From NCBI GenBank assembly GCA_032158125.1, contig JASKOT010000020.1:248001-312000 (forward strand): a stretch of 64,000 nucleotides of DNA, in the 5' to 3' direction. How positions within the stretch are numbered: position 1 is the first letter of the stretch; each line of letters opens with the position of its first letter. The notes below the pieces were generated by a model. That model was not told the origin of the DNA and searched no databases. It saw only the letters and a list, made by a program, of their open reading frames with translations. The DNA is from Papiliotrema nemorosa (taxonomy: Eukaryota > Basidiomycota > Tremellomycetes > Tremellales > Rhynchogastremaceae). Of the stretch, positions 48,458 through 60,746 are shown in pieces. The position numbers and the translations under genes are program-made.

Positions 48458-50256
48458 ATGGCCGCTCCTATCGAATTCTTCTCCACCCGACCGGTGCCCA
48501 AAGCGCTATACGAGTCGGCCTCCCTCCTCGTTCACAATTGCCCTCACGATGACTGGGCATCCAACCTAGCCTGGCTTCGACACATCATCACCAAGAATAG
48601 CATGATCCTTCTACCCCGGAATACGGCGGACGGCTATTCGACTGGAGTCGTCTGCAGTATGTCCGAGATGAGACACGTCGATATTCCATCACTGTCCGAT
48701 TCAACCATCACGAGTATGCCACGGGAAAAGCCGATCATAGGATCTTGAGGATGGTCAAGGATCACTTGAACAAGCACCAAGTGGAGACGACATGGTATCA
48801 GCCTGTAACGAGGGTCTCGGTCGACTTTGGTACTGAAGATCCACTCATTGATCTGGCTGCAACTGGTCCGAATGAATCCAAGGAGGTTCACAAACTCGTC
48901 AGACAACTTCTCGCTCCGGTGTCTACTCGCCTTGTAGTCGTCGAACCCGTAGTGTTAAGGGCCGCTTACCAGTTCACCACGGACCCCGCGAAGAAGGAGA
49001 AGTGGCGTGTGCATATCAACAGTGTGTCCGTGAAGTGCCCTTCTCCCTCTGTCGCAGCTCGGATCGTCTCACTGGACCCCATCACATCCCATGCGCCCTA
49101 CAAAATCACCTTCAAACTCCATCCCGAAAACATACACGTGGATTCCTGCTGCACTGTAGCGATAAGGATCACCAAAGGATACGACCTCTTGCTACCGCTC
49201 ATAGAGCCTTTTTGCTATCTCGTCAGCATGATCTTCTATACCGTCATCGACGGCAAGCACACTTTTACCCAGCCCGTCAAATCCTCATTCGATGAACACG
49301 TCTATCTCGTCACAGCGTCCAACATCTACCTCGCTTACTTCCTCACTCAACTCCCGTACTTCCATCAAAGTCGGTTCTACTTTGCGTCTGTGGTCGGATG
49401 CAGCGGTGATTTCATTCCCAATGCTCGGCAGTCCCGTCTACTCGACGTGCTGAAAACCCATGTCGAAGCAATGGTCGATGCCCGAAAGAAAGGTGACAAT
49501 CTAGGCATAGCAAACGCAAGACGACCAGCTGTGGAAGTTCTCAAGAAACTGGCTACTACCGCCGAACTTTTCAAGATCGGAGAACCGAAATTGACCGAAG
49601 CTACCGGTCGTTTGGAGCGAGTCCAGAGGGATTTAAAGAGAATGATGAGCTGTGAGACGGATATGAACCTTGAAACGATCACTTCGGCCTGTACGAGGTT
49701 GCAGAAGTCGATGGCGGAGTTGAGAGACGCAGAGATTGCGTTGGCACGGGTTGAAAAGTGGTATCGGGACACCGGGGAGAATGACCAGAAGAAGGATGAG
49801 GAGGAAGGCGAGAGCGAGGACGAGGTCGAACACGAGGAAGGAAGCGAGACGGGCATCGAAGCAGGACTAACCTTTGGCACGGCTGCGCAGGTCATTGTTC
49901 AGTCGATCCAGGACACGACGGCTGTCTTGCAATATCCCGCCCTCACCTCGCAACCTGCCCGGAGCCAGGCTCAGGCAGAAACTACAGCTTCCCGCGTTGC
50001 TGCTCCAGCAATCAAGCTCGTCCCCGCCAAGAGAGACGCTCCGGATGAGGACGATGATGAGACAGCGCCGCTTCGGCCATATAAACAGCCCATGATGGCT
50101 GATATCACGGTGACAGCACAGCCAATCAACGGAGTGACACTATCTATTGCTCGAGCTCCTCTTCACCCAGTGACTTCGCAGCGCGCCGTGCCTGTCGAAT
50201 ACATGGAGAGTCTACTGAAGGCGCATAGCAAGGAGGTCGGAGCTGAGCTTGCGTGA
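48458..50256 (+). CDS. Unrecognised protein with acidic C-terminal region
   Basis: A long exon (to 50256) encodes about 500 residues I do not recognise. The N-terminal exon starts MAAPIEFFSTRPVPKALYE. The two parts are in different frames. A 71-nt intron from GTTCAC (about 48530) to AATAG (48600) would join ESASLL to HDPSTPEYGGRLFDWSRLQ in phase 0, but the donor is weak. Downstream features: YSITVRFNHHEYATGKADHR, a hydrophobic stretch LLLPLIEPFCYLVSMIFYTV, a helical Lys/Arg/Glu-rich region (about 49430-49790) and an acidic run DEEEGESEDEVEHEEGSE, then a Pro/Ala/Gln tail with KRDAPDEDDDE. No enzyme motif is visible. It may belong to a fungus-specific family. Confidence 0.65.
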
Positions 50257-50463
50257 TCTGGCTGGAGAACTTGACTTGAGTCTGGATGTTGAACGGGGAG
50301 CGGGGAGGAGCAGCAATGAGATCCGATACAACTGTATTAGTTACGATCAGCTGTCAGTAGTGGATGACCAGGGACTTTTCGACCCTTCGATATGCACGAT
50401 ATCACGCGTCAAGGCCTGCTCATTCTCTATTCTCGTATATACTGCACTGCAGGTCGCTGAACC

Positions 50464-53360
50464 CTACCATTGTCGGTAGCCACCTTGGTTGTTCCATTGA
50501 TTCTGAGGGGGTGGAGGTCCCCACTGGCCTTGAGGTGGTGGTGGAGGTCCACCCTGATATCCCTGATATCCCTGGTCAAAACCTTGTGGTTGCTGGGGAT
50601 ATGCGCCCTGATCGTAGCCCTGTTGAGCATATCCTCCCTGGTTCTGGTATTGTGGCTGACCATACTGATCTTGCTGACCACCATACTGGTTACCTCCGTA
50701 TCCACCAGGAGGACCCTGGTTATAACCCTGTTGCTGCTGGTGATGATGTCGACCCGGGTAGTCATCGCCTGATGGTGGACCCTGGTATCCGCCGTACTGC
50801 TGCTGATGAGGGGCATCGTATGGAGGATGCGAAGGGGGAGCATAACCTGATTGGCCGCCTTGCTCAAAAGGTGCGAGACTCGGAGGGACGTCGTTGGGTG
50901 CGGAGGAGTTGATGTCTCGCCAGGCGTGTTGTCCACCCGAGCCGAAACCCTGGTCCCATGGCTACCTCGGTCAGCATGAACCGAGCTTAATCTCTTGAAT
51001 GAGCGACTTGCCTTCTTGCCCGATAGCAAGTCTTGCCCAGCGTTCAGAATGTTTGAACCAGGCTATATGTCAGCGGTTTGAATCTGACTGAAGAGTGATG
51101 ACTTGCAACATGCACGTTGTGCTGAGCAAGCACCTGTTGCAGACCTCCTTCCGGAAGCATCTGGTTGTGGACGTGCCCTGAAGTATCCGAAGTGTCACCA
51201 ATTCGCTTGTTCTTGTGATTCTTGACGCTATCGGCGGTAAGCCGGTTGAGAATTTCCTGCTTGTCTCGACCGGTACCATCGATCCATGCTTTGACCTTGT
51301 CAATCATCATTCGCTGGATCTGCGCTGAACAGTCAGCAGTCTGCGTGATTGGGGTTGATTGGGGCTGGACTCACATCGACCATCATGGAAATCAGGGTGG
51401 AACAGACACTGCAGAATGTCTTCGGTGACATGCTGGGTCGGGATGCTGGTGTCGTCCCAGGCCTTGACCACAGAGTTGACGGCGTACTCTACCACTGTCT
51501 GAGCCACCTTTCCGGCGGGCTCGTTGAGTAGGAGGGCGAAATGATCCTTGGAAAGGAAGGAGTGGGTAGGATCAGAAGCATTCCAGTCGTTCCAGACCTC
51601 ATATTGGTCGTGCGAGTCGATGACTGCTTGGGAAGAAACTCCCAGAGCTTCCGTGGCGGTACCCAGTAGAGGCTTAACAAACGGCTCAAGAGTGGTGATA
51701 ACGAAGACCGAGATGGAGTTGGTGATCTTCTCGACGAGGCCGGACAGACCTGGGATCCTGTCGATAGTCACCTGGCATTTCAGCAGGCAGTTACCCATAC
51801 AACAGCCTCATTCTGTACCTCAATCTTCTTCATGACCGAGTCTCGAAAGCTCAGAATCTTCCAGATGGTGGCATGAAGCTCTTGGGGCGACATCTGGGAC
51901 GGATCGGTACCTGCGCCAGCCCGAATGTTGTTAATGTCATCCATATCTCGGCTCAGATCGCCTCCGGCTCCACCAGGCAGATCGAAGAACAGCTGTCGAA
52001 GCGTGTTGGACGAGTTGGCCTGCCCTTCAGAGGTTGATCGCGCGTTGGCCATGGTTCGGGAAAGGTCTGACACAGAAGCCTAGGGATGTCAGCAGCGAGT
52101 CCAAGCGCGATTCAAAGCACTCGCCTCGCTCAAATGATCCGTCGCTTCGCCCATCAAAGAGTGGATGAAATCTGCTCCGCCAAAGGTACCGGTCACGATG
52201 GGGTGAACGGATTTACCCCCGGGCGCTTGAATCTTGACGTTTTGACCGACGTGCGGGAACACGTTGTGGTATCCTAGAGAGATGAGGACGAGCTCGCAGA
52301 AATTGCTGTGCGCAGAGAAGTCTTCCCTGAGGAAGTGAGTTCTGATCGATAGAGGAACTCACAAGGTGTGGAGAGCTCGACCGAGAAGTTGAAACGCTTG
52401 ATATTGGTCATCCTTGTTGCCGTTAGACTTGTATAATCGCCCATAGTGGATGCACTCTTCGAGTGTGCGTCGGACAAGGGCTTTCGAGGTGTCCCAGTGG
52501 CGTCCCTCTACACTATCAGCAGTCTTCTAAGCCTACTGATGCCTTACCGTTCGCGATGTAGTTCTTCATACCGGTTCTGCGTGTTAACATTCACGTCTCA
52601 CGAGTTGGTTGCCGACTCACTGAGGATCGATCTCTAATTCCTGAGGATCAACGGGACCTCGAAGACCGGGATGATACTGTCTGGCGTCCTCGCCATCGGC
52701 GTATCCTTTGGGGTTGTCGATGTGCTCGGTGGGGAGATAGCAGGCAAGTCGCTCTGGCGTGACCTCGAACTCTTCGGTCACGTAGCTGCTAATCAGTTCA
52801 TATGCCACAGGTGTGTAGCTCACCCGTGAGCAAGGAATCCCCTATACTATCAGCTACATGGAGGAGGAGAAACGAGAGACTTACAGTACCATCACGACAT
52901 TGATGATGGTCTGGAGGTTCGTCTTCTTCAGTGCTCCAACATCAACTGCCTGCCTAGTCAGTCATTGCACGATCGTATAGAGTCGTCTATGGCTGACCTG
53001 ACTATAGTCTCTGAGCCTGTAGCTATTAGTTTCTGCCTCTCGCACCGCCTCGACACTCACCAGTTTCCAAAGTACACTCGCTTGACATCCAGAGGGGTGA
53101 ACTTGCTACCACGAGACAGGAAGCCTCCTCCGGCAGCTTTGAACAAGGTGGCGATGATGTCCTCAATATCACCATGACGGTATGCCTTGTCCTCGAGATA
53201 CGAGTATGAGGGAATGTTGCCTGATCATCAGCTGCATGTCCGGGAAAGGGGAAGGGTTGGGTGATGGGAGCGGGAACCGACCTGCTCCAAATGCTGCGAC
53301 TCGAGGAGCGAATGAGAGGGCGACGAGAGCCACGAGAAGGAATACGAATGCCTTGCCCAT
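50464..53360 (-). CDS. Het-C family protein with signal peptide and Q/G/Y/P-rich tail
   Basis: Relative of Neurospora HET-C, whose alleles govern heterokaryon incompatibility; its biochemical role is unclear. The start at 53360 gives a signal peptide (MGKAFVFLLVALVALSFAP). Spliced exons then read the Het-C core: FGAGNIPSYSYLEDKAYRHG, GGGFLSRGSKFTPLDVKRV, YFGNWLRDYSQAVDVGALKK, TEEFEVTPERLACYLPTEHI, NPKGYADGEDARQYHPGL and PVDPQELEID. The middle exons (52477-51044) contain LFFDLPGGAGGDLSRDMDD and helical segments. The last exon (to 50464) is a long low-complexity tail such as QQPQGFDQGYQGYQGGPPPP, ending NNQGGYRQW. About 850 residues and ten introns. A TATA-like element lies 69 bp upstream. Confidence 0.88.
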
Positions 53361-54197
53361 GATTATTATGTGTGGTATCGATGGGTATGAGTATGAGAGA
53401 TTAGGGGGGAATAAATGGCCATGCAAGATATATAGCCACCTCACCACCACCTGCACCGCAACCCGCTATGGAGGGCGATGAAATAGCACCCTGGAGCCCC
53501 ACAGAATGCTTGGCGCGTCATTATCAGACCCAAGAAGTCACGTGGCACAACTTATACAATCCACCCGTTTGGAAGATGGGTGGCAAAACCGAGCTCCTGG
53601 TGGCAACCCCTCTACGCGTCGCGAGTCGGTGGCAAAAATCAAGGCAGATGGTTTTTTGATTCCGCGCGCTCTCGAAAGTCAACAACAACACCTGAAGCAA
53701 ACGTCGAGGCGCGTGTTTCAACCCTTGTACTCTGACAGTTTCAGCGATCGACTTGGTCTATTCTAGCTCGACTCGACTGCTCCAAGGGTCCTCCTCAGCT
53801 GCTTGAGAGTCCTCAGCGTAGTTTCCATCCATCTTTGAGCTAGGTGAGCCTCGTCCTCCATCTCCGTCCCTCCCCATCAAAGTCCCAACACAGTACCCGG
53901 GTCTTTGCCTCGCATTGACCTCGTGTGAGGTTCGACCTTGATATGCGACCTCCTTCTCCGATCTTGCGGAGATCTCTGACATGATAGAGGGCTATTGAGG
54001 TAGGACTATCGAGGCTGCTCAATATCGCATGCATTGATCGGTGCAAGACAGTCATTCAGCAAGCGGTGAGTCTTGCTTGTGGTTGTTGATCACTGATGGA
54101 CAGACGACAGCCAGTCGACGCATCTTTCGACCCTCAGTGACTTGCTTGATCGATACTCTACTCCGTTCCGTCATCAGATTCCACATCACGGTCCACT
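53361..54197. promoter_or_regulatory. Divergent promoter, Het-C / NUM1
   Basis: The longest spacer in the gene-rich part (837 bases). It contains the Het-C TATA-like element (53429-53435) and a CACGTG E-box (53539-53544, within AGTCACGTGGCAC). Several frames of 60-90 codons occur on both strands, but none splices into or resembles a known protein. Confidence 0.45.
53429..53435 (-). promoter_or_regulatory. TATA-like element of Het-C gene
   Basis: ATATATA (reading TATATAT on the minus strand, within GGCTATATATCTTG), 69 bp before the Het-C start codon. Position and sequence suit a core promoter. Confidence 0.45.
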
Positions 54198-57100
54198 ATG
54201 GACGACCCGTTTGGGATCCCACCCGTACCCAGTCTCCCTCGCCAGCGATCAAGGGCAAACTTGAATAATCCGATGCCCGCGCCGCCATCATCGAGATCAT
54301 TGGCTTCTCAATTGAACCGGTCGCCTTCGCCCACCTCCCGACATCCTTCCCAAATGAGCGGTTTTGCTCTCCGACAACACCTCTCCACTCTGTTAGACCA
54401 GAAATCATCCCAGCTGCAGATGCTGGGTTCGATGGGTCAAGAGATTCTCAAGCAACAACAAGAACTTGAGGAAAGAATAAAGGATTTTGAGGCCGATGCG
54501 GATGATGGAGAAGACGAGGTCGGAGAAGCGACCAGATCCAAGCTGCAAGAGCTGGACAATGCAATGAGAGAATGGGAAACCCAAAATGAAGGGATGAGGC
54601 GAGAACTGGGAGGCAAGGTCAGTCGAAGCATTGTTTGCTTCGGAGTTGTTGCTGACATACAGCCATCCGGCATAATAGACGGTTTACCCAACTCCATCAC
54701 TGTCCCCGCCCCCGCTGAAACCTCCATGAGTCGCCGGCAGCGAAACAAAGAGCGCTTACTCCACGATGTAGAATTCGCGTCAGACGTCGGACAGAATCTC
54801 ATCAAAGAGTGCAGAAGATTGCAAGCTTTATTAAGCGATCGTGATCAAGCTATCAGCAAACTCGTCGAGGAACGAGATAGTTGGGAGACTGAGAAGGAGG
54901 GATTGGTTGGCGCAGTGCGTGTGGCCGAGAGCAGTGTTGGTGGGTACAAGATTGGCGGGATAGTGTATGACTGATGGGATAGAGCGATACAAGGATGAAA
55001 ACTGGAATCTCGAAGTCTCTCTGCAAGACATCCGAACCAAGTTTACCGACATCCAGGATCAGTACAACAAGACATCTGCAGAGCATGCTCGTCTATCCAA
55101 ATCCCTCGTCTCGACCAGAGAGATCGCCGAAGCCCACAAGACAGAGGCTGAGAAGGCATCACAACTCTTGGAAGAGATCAAGGCTAAACATGAGACCGAC
55201 ATGGCCAATGCTCGAAAGGCTACCGCGGGTCTGCAGCGAGACAAGAGCGACCTCTTGAGTGAGCTGAATGTTGAGAGAAATCGCCGAGTCAGCGCCATGC
55301 GAGCTCGAATCTCCCGAGGTGGTTCCCCTAGTCCCGGTATGCTCGACGTCCGTCAACCAGAGGAAGACGACGAGGATGTCTTTGGTAACGGCAACGAGTC
55401 ACCCAAGAAACGAGGGCCCGGGTTCGATGTCAACGGTAACGCACTGTCTCCCGGTGATTTGTATCAGTCGGACTTTGACTCGCCCAATCCTACACCCTCC
55501 AAACCTGGAGATCGTGATAGGAAGCCTCTGGGTGAGATGTTTGTCAACGAGATTGACGAGCTTCGAAGTAATCTGGAGGAGGCTCGAGCAGAAATTTCTA
55601 GAATGAAGTCAGAGGCCGAAGCAGCCAAGCTCAATCAGGGCAGGCAAACACCGTCAGCCAGTGCCGAGAACCTCATTCAACATACTCCGGAAGGTCTTTG
55701 GGAGGAAGACAGCTCGATAGGTGCTAGAGGCAAGAATGTCAGCACCATCCGTGGTCGAAGAGGAAGAGGAAGAGGTTTCGCTGCAAGTCTCGGTCGCAAA
55801 TTGGGCTTTAATCGAACACCCTCTGGTCTCAGTGCATCTCCTGGTACCCCTGCTGGCGACAAGTCATTCAATTCTGCATCATCCGGCACTCCAGACTTGC
55901 TGCGTCAGAGAGGCGCCGCTACGATCGATTCGCCGCTCAGCGCGCAATCGATCTCGCCTTCACCTACCGCAACGCTCGACAGAGCTATCAAAGGTGGACC
56001 AAACGAAGACCTTTCGAAACCAAGCGGCGTTGGCCAGTCCAACGCACTCGCAGACGAGCTGGGCGAGGTGGAGTCCATGCCCGCGGCTGATTACATCGAG
56101 AGTGCCACCGATATGGACTGGTCAGCTGTGCAACAAACAGATGAACATAATCTACCTGTTCCAGCACTTCTTACAACCACGGCCAGTTCTCAGTCCATCG
56201 CCTCCTCCGAGATCGAAACGCCGAAACGCGCTGTCTTCGGCGAGTCGACTCGACTCAACATTCAACAGTCACCTGCGCCCTCTGCCGGCGAGACTACCCC
56301 AACCAAGAAGACTATCGGTCTCCCCACTAGCGGCCTGAGCAGAGGTTTCGTTCGATCGCCTTCTTATGATGATACAACTACAGACGCCGAGACCGAGTAT
56401 GCTGATGCTCGTGAGAGCGTGGGAACTCTGACCCCACCTCGATCCGAGATGCCTACCGACACTGAAGCATACGCGACTGGTCAAGAGTGGCACACTGCTG
56501 CGGAATCAAGTGCCGACTCTGATTCCGATAACGAGGACCGAACGAGAAACTTGACTATCAATGGCTTCGGCATGGGACTCGCTGGAGCCGCTGGAGGCTT
56601 TGCAGCCGCTCGGCAAGCCCAACGAATGGCCAGCCGAGAGCGCGTTGTGGAGCGAATCGTCGAGGTGCCTGTGGATCGAATCGTCGAGGTCGAGAGGATT
56701 GTCGAAAAGGTCGTCGAGGTACCTGTCGAGAAGATTGTCGAGGTCGAGAAGCGAGTGGAAGTGCCTGTCGAGGTGGAGAAGATCGTAGAGGTGGAAAAGA
56801 TTGTCGAGAAGATTGTGGAGTTACCCTTTGAGACGATCGTTGAGGTAGAGAAGCGGGTAGAGGTCCCGGTTGAGGTGGAGAAGATCGTCGAGGTAGAGAA
56901 GATAATTGAGGTGGAAAAAGTGGTCGAGGTGGAGAAGATAGTGGAGGTCGAGAAGCGAGTGGAAGTGCCGGTCGACAGAATTGTCGAGATTGAGAAGCGC
57001 GTCGAAGTTCCGATCGAAGTGGAGAAAGTGGTTGAGGTACCTGTTGACAGGATTGTTGAAAAGGTCGTCGAGGTTGAGAAGACTGTGGAAGTGGTCAAAG

Positions 57101-60014
57101 AGGTAGAAAGGATCGTCGAAGTACCCAAGATTGAGGAGCGCGTCGTCGAGGTCGAGAAGTTCATCGACAGACCTGTCGAGGTCATTAAGGAGGTCGAGAA
57201 AATCGTCGAGGTCATCAAACCGGTCGAAGTCGAAAAGATTGTCGAGCGGATCGTCGAAAAGGAGATCGAGGTGCCAAAGATCGTCGAGGTGGAAAAGATC
57301 GTCGAGAAGATTGTTAACGTCGACCGCGAAGTACCGGTGACTGTTGAAAGGACCGTCGAAGTACCCAAGATCGTCGAAGTCGAAAAGATCGTGGAAAAGA
57401 TCGTCGAGGTCCCGGTCGAGGTCGTTCGCGAGGTCCCTGTTGACAAGATCATCGAGAAGATTGTCGAAGTCGAGAAGATTGTAGAGGTGGAGAAGGTTGT
57501 GGAGAAGACTATCGAGGTACCCGTCGAAGTGGTCAAGGAGATTGACAAGCGCGTCGAGGTACCCGTGGAGAAGGTCGTCGAGCGTACAGTCGAGGTCCCC
57601 GTCGAGGTCGTCAAGATTGTGGAGAAAAGGGTCGAGGTGCCAGTCACGGTCGAGAAGATTGTGGAAAGGGTGGTCGAAGTACCCGTGGAAAAGATCGTCG
57701 AGGTCGAAAAGCTGGTCGAGGTCGAGAAACGGGTCGAAATTCCTGTCGAGGTCATCCGCGAGGTCGAGAAACGAGTCGAGGTGCCTGTCGAAGTCGAAAA
57801 GATTGTCGAAAAGCGCATCGAGGTCCCGCTTATCGTCGAAAAGGTTGTGGAACAACGAGTGGAAGTTCCCGTCGACCGCATTGTTGAGGTGGAAAAGCTT
57901 ATCGAAAACCGAGTCGAGGTGTCGGTCGACCGTATCGTCGAAGTGGAAAAGATTGTGGAGAGGATCGTCGAAGTGCCCGTGGACCGAATCGTCGAGGTGG
58001 AGAAGATTGTCGAGAAGCGCGTCGAGGTCCCCGTGGAACGCATCGTCGAAGTGCCCGCCAAAGCCGCCGAAATGGCAGAGATTGGGTCTCAGACGGATCA
58101 GATTGCCGGAATTCCATCCTCACCCAGCTCTCCACCTGCAGATGTCGGTTTGTTCCGAGTCTTGGCCGGAGGCAACTACGATTTCCTCAAGGCCCCTCCT
58201 GCGCCAGGCGTTCTTGGAACCGCGTCTCGTCGCATCTCCGCCAACACTTTTGGCGGCAACGCCTCGGAGACCGATGGACTCCCTAGTATCCGTGCTCTCG
58301 CTCCTTCGCCTTCTATCGACGGGCTGCCAGCTCCTTCACCTACCGAAGAGGTGCCGGACAAGACTCGGCCACCTCTGTTGAACTTGCCCCCTCCACCTTC
58401 CATGCCGCCACCACCCACAGCGACGAAGAAGATGTCCACTGGCGCACCTCCTCGACCTCAGTCTCCACCTCCAGATTCGGTCACCTACCGAAGATCGCAA
58501 AGACCAGCACCCTCTTCCGCCGGTGCCGCGATCCGGACGGCTGGTGCCATGGGTCCCCCAGAGTCTGCTTCTCGACAACCATCCAGAAGCAGCATTCGAG
58601 GTCCTCCCGTCGGCATGACTCCAGGCAAAGACAACGAGGCATGGGAAAAATCTCGTGCAAGTGTCAGGCGCAAGGCGACTACCGTGATCCCTGGTCCATC
58701 AGAGGGACGCGTCTCTGCAGCAAGTAGCATCTCGGGTCATCAGATCAACCCCAGTGTCTCATCTTTGGGCAGTGCGGCTCCACCACCTGCGTCCACCGGC
58801 GCTACGGATCCAGCCACGATTCACGCCATCACTCAGACAATGATCGGAGAGTACCTCTACAAGTACACTCGACGAGTGGTCGGTAAAGGTCAAAGTGACA
58901 ACCGTCACAAGCGATTCTTCTGGATTCACCCGTATACCAAGACCCTCTACTGGAGCTCCGAGGATCCAGGATCAGGCAAGGCATTTGAGTCGTCTGCGAA
59001 GAGTGGTGAGTGGTATCCGTGTTATGGAGAGTGTGTCTGATCCACAGTTTTCATCTCGAGCGTTCGAGTCTTGGACGACTCCAACGTCCAGCCTCCTGGT
59101 TTGCATACCAAGAGTATTGTCGTCTCGACGCCAGGACGAGAGATTCAATTTACCGCACCGGATCAGGAGAGACACGATCTGTGGATGTCGGTGAGTGTTG
59201 AGGCGGGATGGATTGAATCTGACTGACTTGGTAGGCTCTGCGATTCCTGTTGCAGCAACAGACCACTGCGCCAGTGTTGGACGATGTTGCTTCCAGCACT
59301 TCGAGATCACTACGACCATCTCAATCTTCCAACTTCCTCGGAGCAGACGAACAGGGTCGCCTCGCTAATTCCCGATCACCAATGTCTCTACGAAGCTTCA
59401 ACTCGTCTCAGCGTGATTTGACAACACCAAAGGCGAGCCATATCCGTCCTGGTTCCGCTCTTTCAGTTCGACACGGCACGGCAATGACCAAACGACATGG
59501 CACGCCTGCTTACGAGTTTATGCGTCGGCACGAGGTCCCGGCTACTATACATGGCGGACATCGATTCAAGGGGGCGTACAAAGGTGCTCCTATAGCCGAT
59601 GACTTTGATATGGTCTTGCGAGACGACGCCGATGATCCAGATACTTCGTTTGACGGTATGGACAATGTCAGGGGTGAGTGAGGGAGACCACTGGTTGATT
59701 TGCGCTAACGTTTAGCCTGCTGCGATGGCAAACATGTGGTTGGTGGGAAGCATCATCACCATCATCACGATCACAACAATGAGAATGCCGGTCAGACGCC
59801 AGGACGGAGCCAGACACCATCGTTGCGAGCGTGGTCTACGCGATCAAGGAGGACGAGCAATGCGTCGGCCAAGCCTGGCTCGATGTTTACGGCGAGGAAA
59901 GACGTCACGGGAGGTGACAGTATGAGTATAAGGAGCTCTCTAGCTCATAGGTCGAGGTCAGTCATGGGACATCGGTCTGTTCCGGGAAGTCCTACTCCGC
60001 GAAAGGCTTCGTGA
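54198..60014 (+). CDS. NUM1: Num1/ApsA-type cortical anchor with PH domain and alveolin-like EKIVEVP repeats
   Basis: Num1/ApsA/Mcp5 proteins sit on the plasma membrane and anchor dynein and mitochondria. The start at 54198 (MDDPFGIPPVPSLP). The first 350 residues form long coiled coil: LLDQKSSQLQMLGSMGQEIL, LLHDVEFASDVGQNLIKECR, SLQDIRTKFTDIQDQYNKTS. Introns at 54618-54662 and 54914-54962 are clear. A Ser/Pro-rich disordered region follows. Then comes a block of about 470 residues (56641-58056) made almost only of V, E, I, K, P and R in units like VEKIVEVPVEK. After a Pro-rich stretch a PH domain (about 58840-59210) reads MIGEYLYKYTRRVVGKGQSD, KRFFWIHPYTKTLYWSS, VFISSVRVLDDSN and HDLWMS|ALRFLLQQQ. 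The tail has a HHHHHHDH run. About 1,780 residues. The PH domain plus coiled coil supports the anchor call. Confidence 0.86.
56641..58056 (+). repeat. EKIVEVP-type repeat block within NUM1-like protein
   Basis: Some 1.4 kb encode dozens of degenerate 5-8 residue units built on [EK]-[KR]-[IV]-V-E-V-[PE]-V, for example VEKRVEVPVEVEKIVEVE. Units drift in order and length rather than forming exact tandem copies. Synonymous codons differ freely between copies (GTC/GTG/GTA/GTT, GAG/GAA). This indicates an old block held by selection on the protein rather than a recent DNA expansion. Confidence 0.9.
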
Positions 60015-60275
60015 GAAGGGATGAGTCGTGGAGGGGAAAGAAGTCTCTAAACATTTGGTTTATTACACATTTCTGTTCTTATATACGACACGTCAGATGA
60101 CTCTTGGTAATGTGATAATGAATCAGCATCCTGTCTGTACTAGAAGAGGCGCCATGGTGAAGTCCACTCATGGTGTCGAGTTTCAGAATCCAACTTACCA
60201 TCCCGCGCTCTTGACCCCTTGCAGTTCGTGCATTGCGTCCTGTCTCTTCCGCCTTGCCGAGCTCGGAGTGTCGCC
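60015..60275. other. Spacer NUM1 / small protein gene
   Basis: About 261 bases hold the NUM1 3' untranslated region and the next promoter. A frame in phase with the next gene opens at 60219 but lacks a distinguishing feature. Confidence 0.35.
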
Positions 60276-60746
60276 ATGAACGGTCTATCGGACTTGGATC
60301 TTGTAGCTCAGGCGATGGCGCCTACCAATGTCCCATCTCAAAAGATCACAGCCGAATCAATCGACCAATCTCCCCTTCCTGATTCCACCGCTCAATCCGC
60401 CCCTGCTCAGACTATATCCACAAATCAAAATCACCCTGGATCCACAACAGACTCGGCCTCGAAATCACAGACCACCGAAGAGAAATTGTTATCACTCGGA
60501 ATAGATCCCTCGACATTGTCCGAATCGGATCTAGCAGCTTTACAACCCATCATCAACGCCCTTTCACTCGGGGACGGGGAGGTCGAGGGGGACGGGGAGG
60601 AGGACGAGTTGAGGATAGCGGAGATATTGGCTCAGATGGACGCGGCGGGATCTGTGGCTGATGATCTGGAAGGAAAGCTCGATGAGTTGTTGAAGAATCT
60701 AGGCGAGACGGAGAAACAGATGCAGGCTGCGAATGAGGAGAAGTAA
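60276..60746 (+). CDS. Small acidic helical protein, unknown
   Basis: One exon, about 156 residues, starting MNGLSDLDLVAQAM (60276). An in-frame ATG at 60219 would add 19 residues with two Cys but is less likely. The first half is Ser/Thr/Pro/Gln-rich and disordered. The second half is acidic and helical: EEKLLSLGIDPSTLSES, LQPIINALSLGDG, LRIAEILAQMDAAG and KLDELLKNLGETEKQMQ. No domain is recognised. A 3' intron-like segment (GTGCGT...GACAG, about 60751-60796) lies just after the stop and probably belongs to the 3' untranslated region. Confidence 0.65.
   Translation: MNGLSDLDLVAQAMAPTNVPSQKITAESIDQSPLPDSTAQSAPAQTISTNQNHPGSTTDSASKSQTTEEKLLSLGIDPSTLSESDLAALQPIINALSLGDGEVEGDGEEDELRIAEILAQMDAAGSVADDLEGKLDELLKNLGETEKQMQAANEEK

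Noticed and set aside
56481..58061. Very long minus-strand open frames (526 and 344 codons) opposite the NUM1 repeats, rich in Ser/Thr or Asp/Leu
   Set aside because: They are by-products of the repeated V/E/K codons on the plus strand; antisense of GAG/GTC/AAG codons rarely gives stops. They lack introns, starts and any domain.
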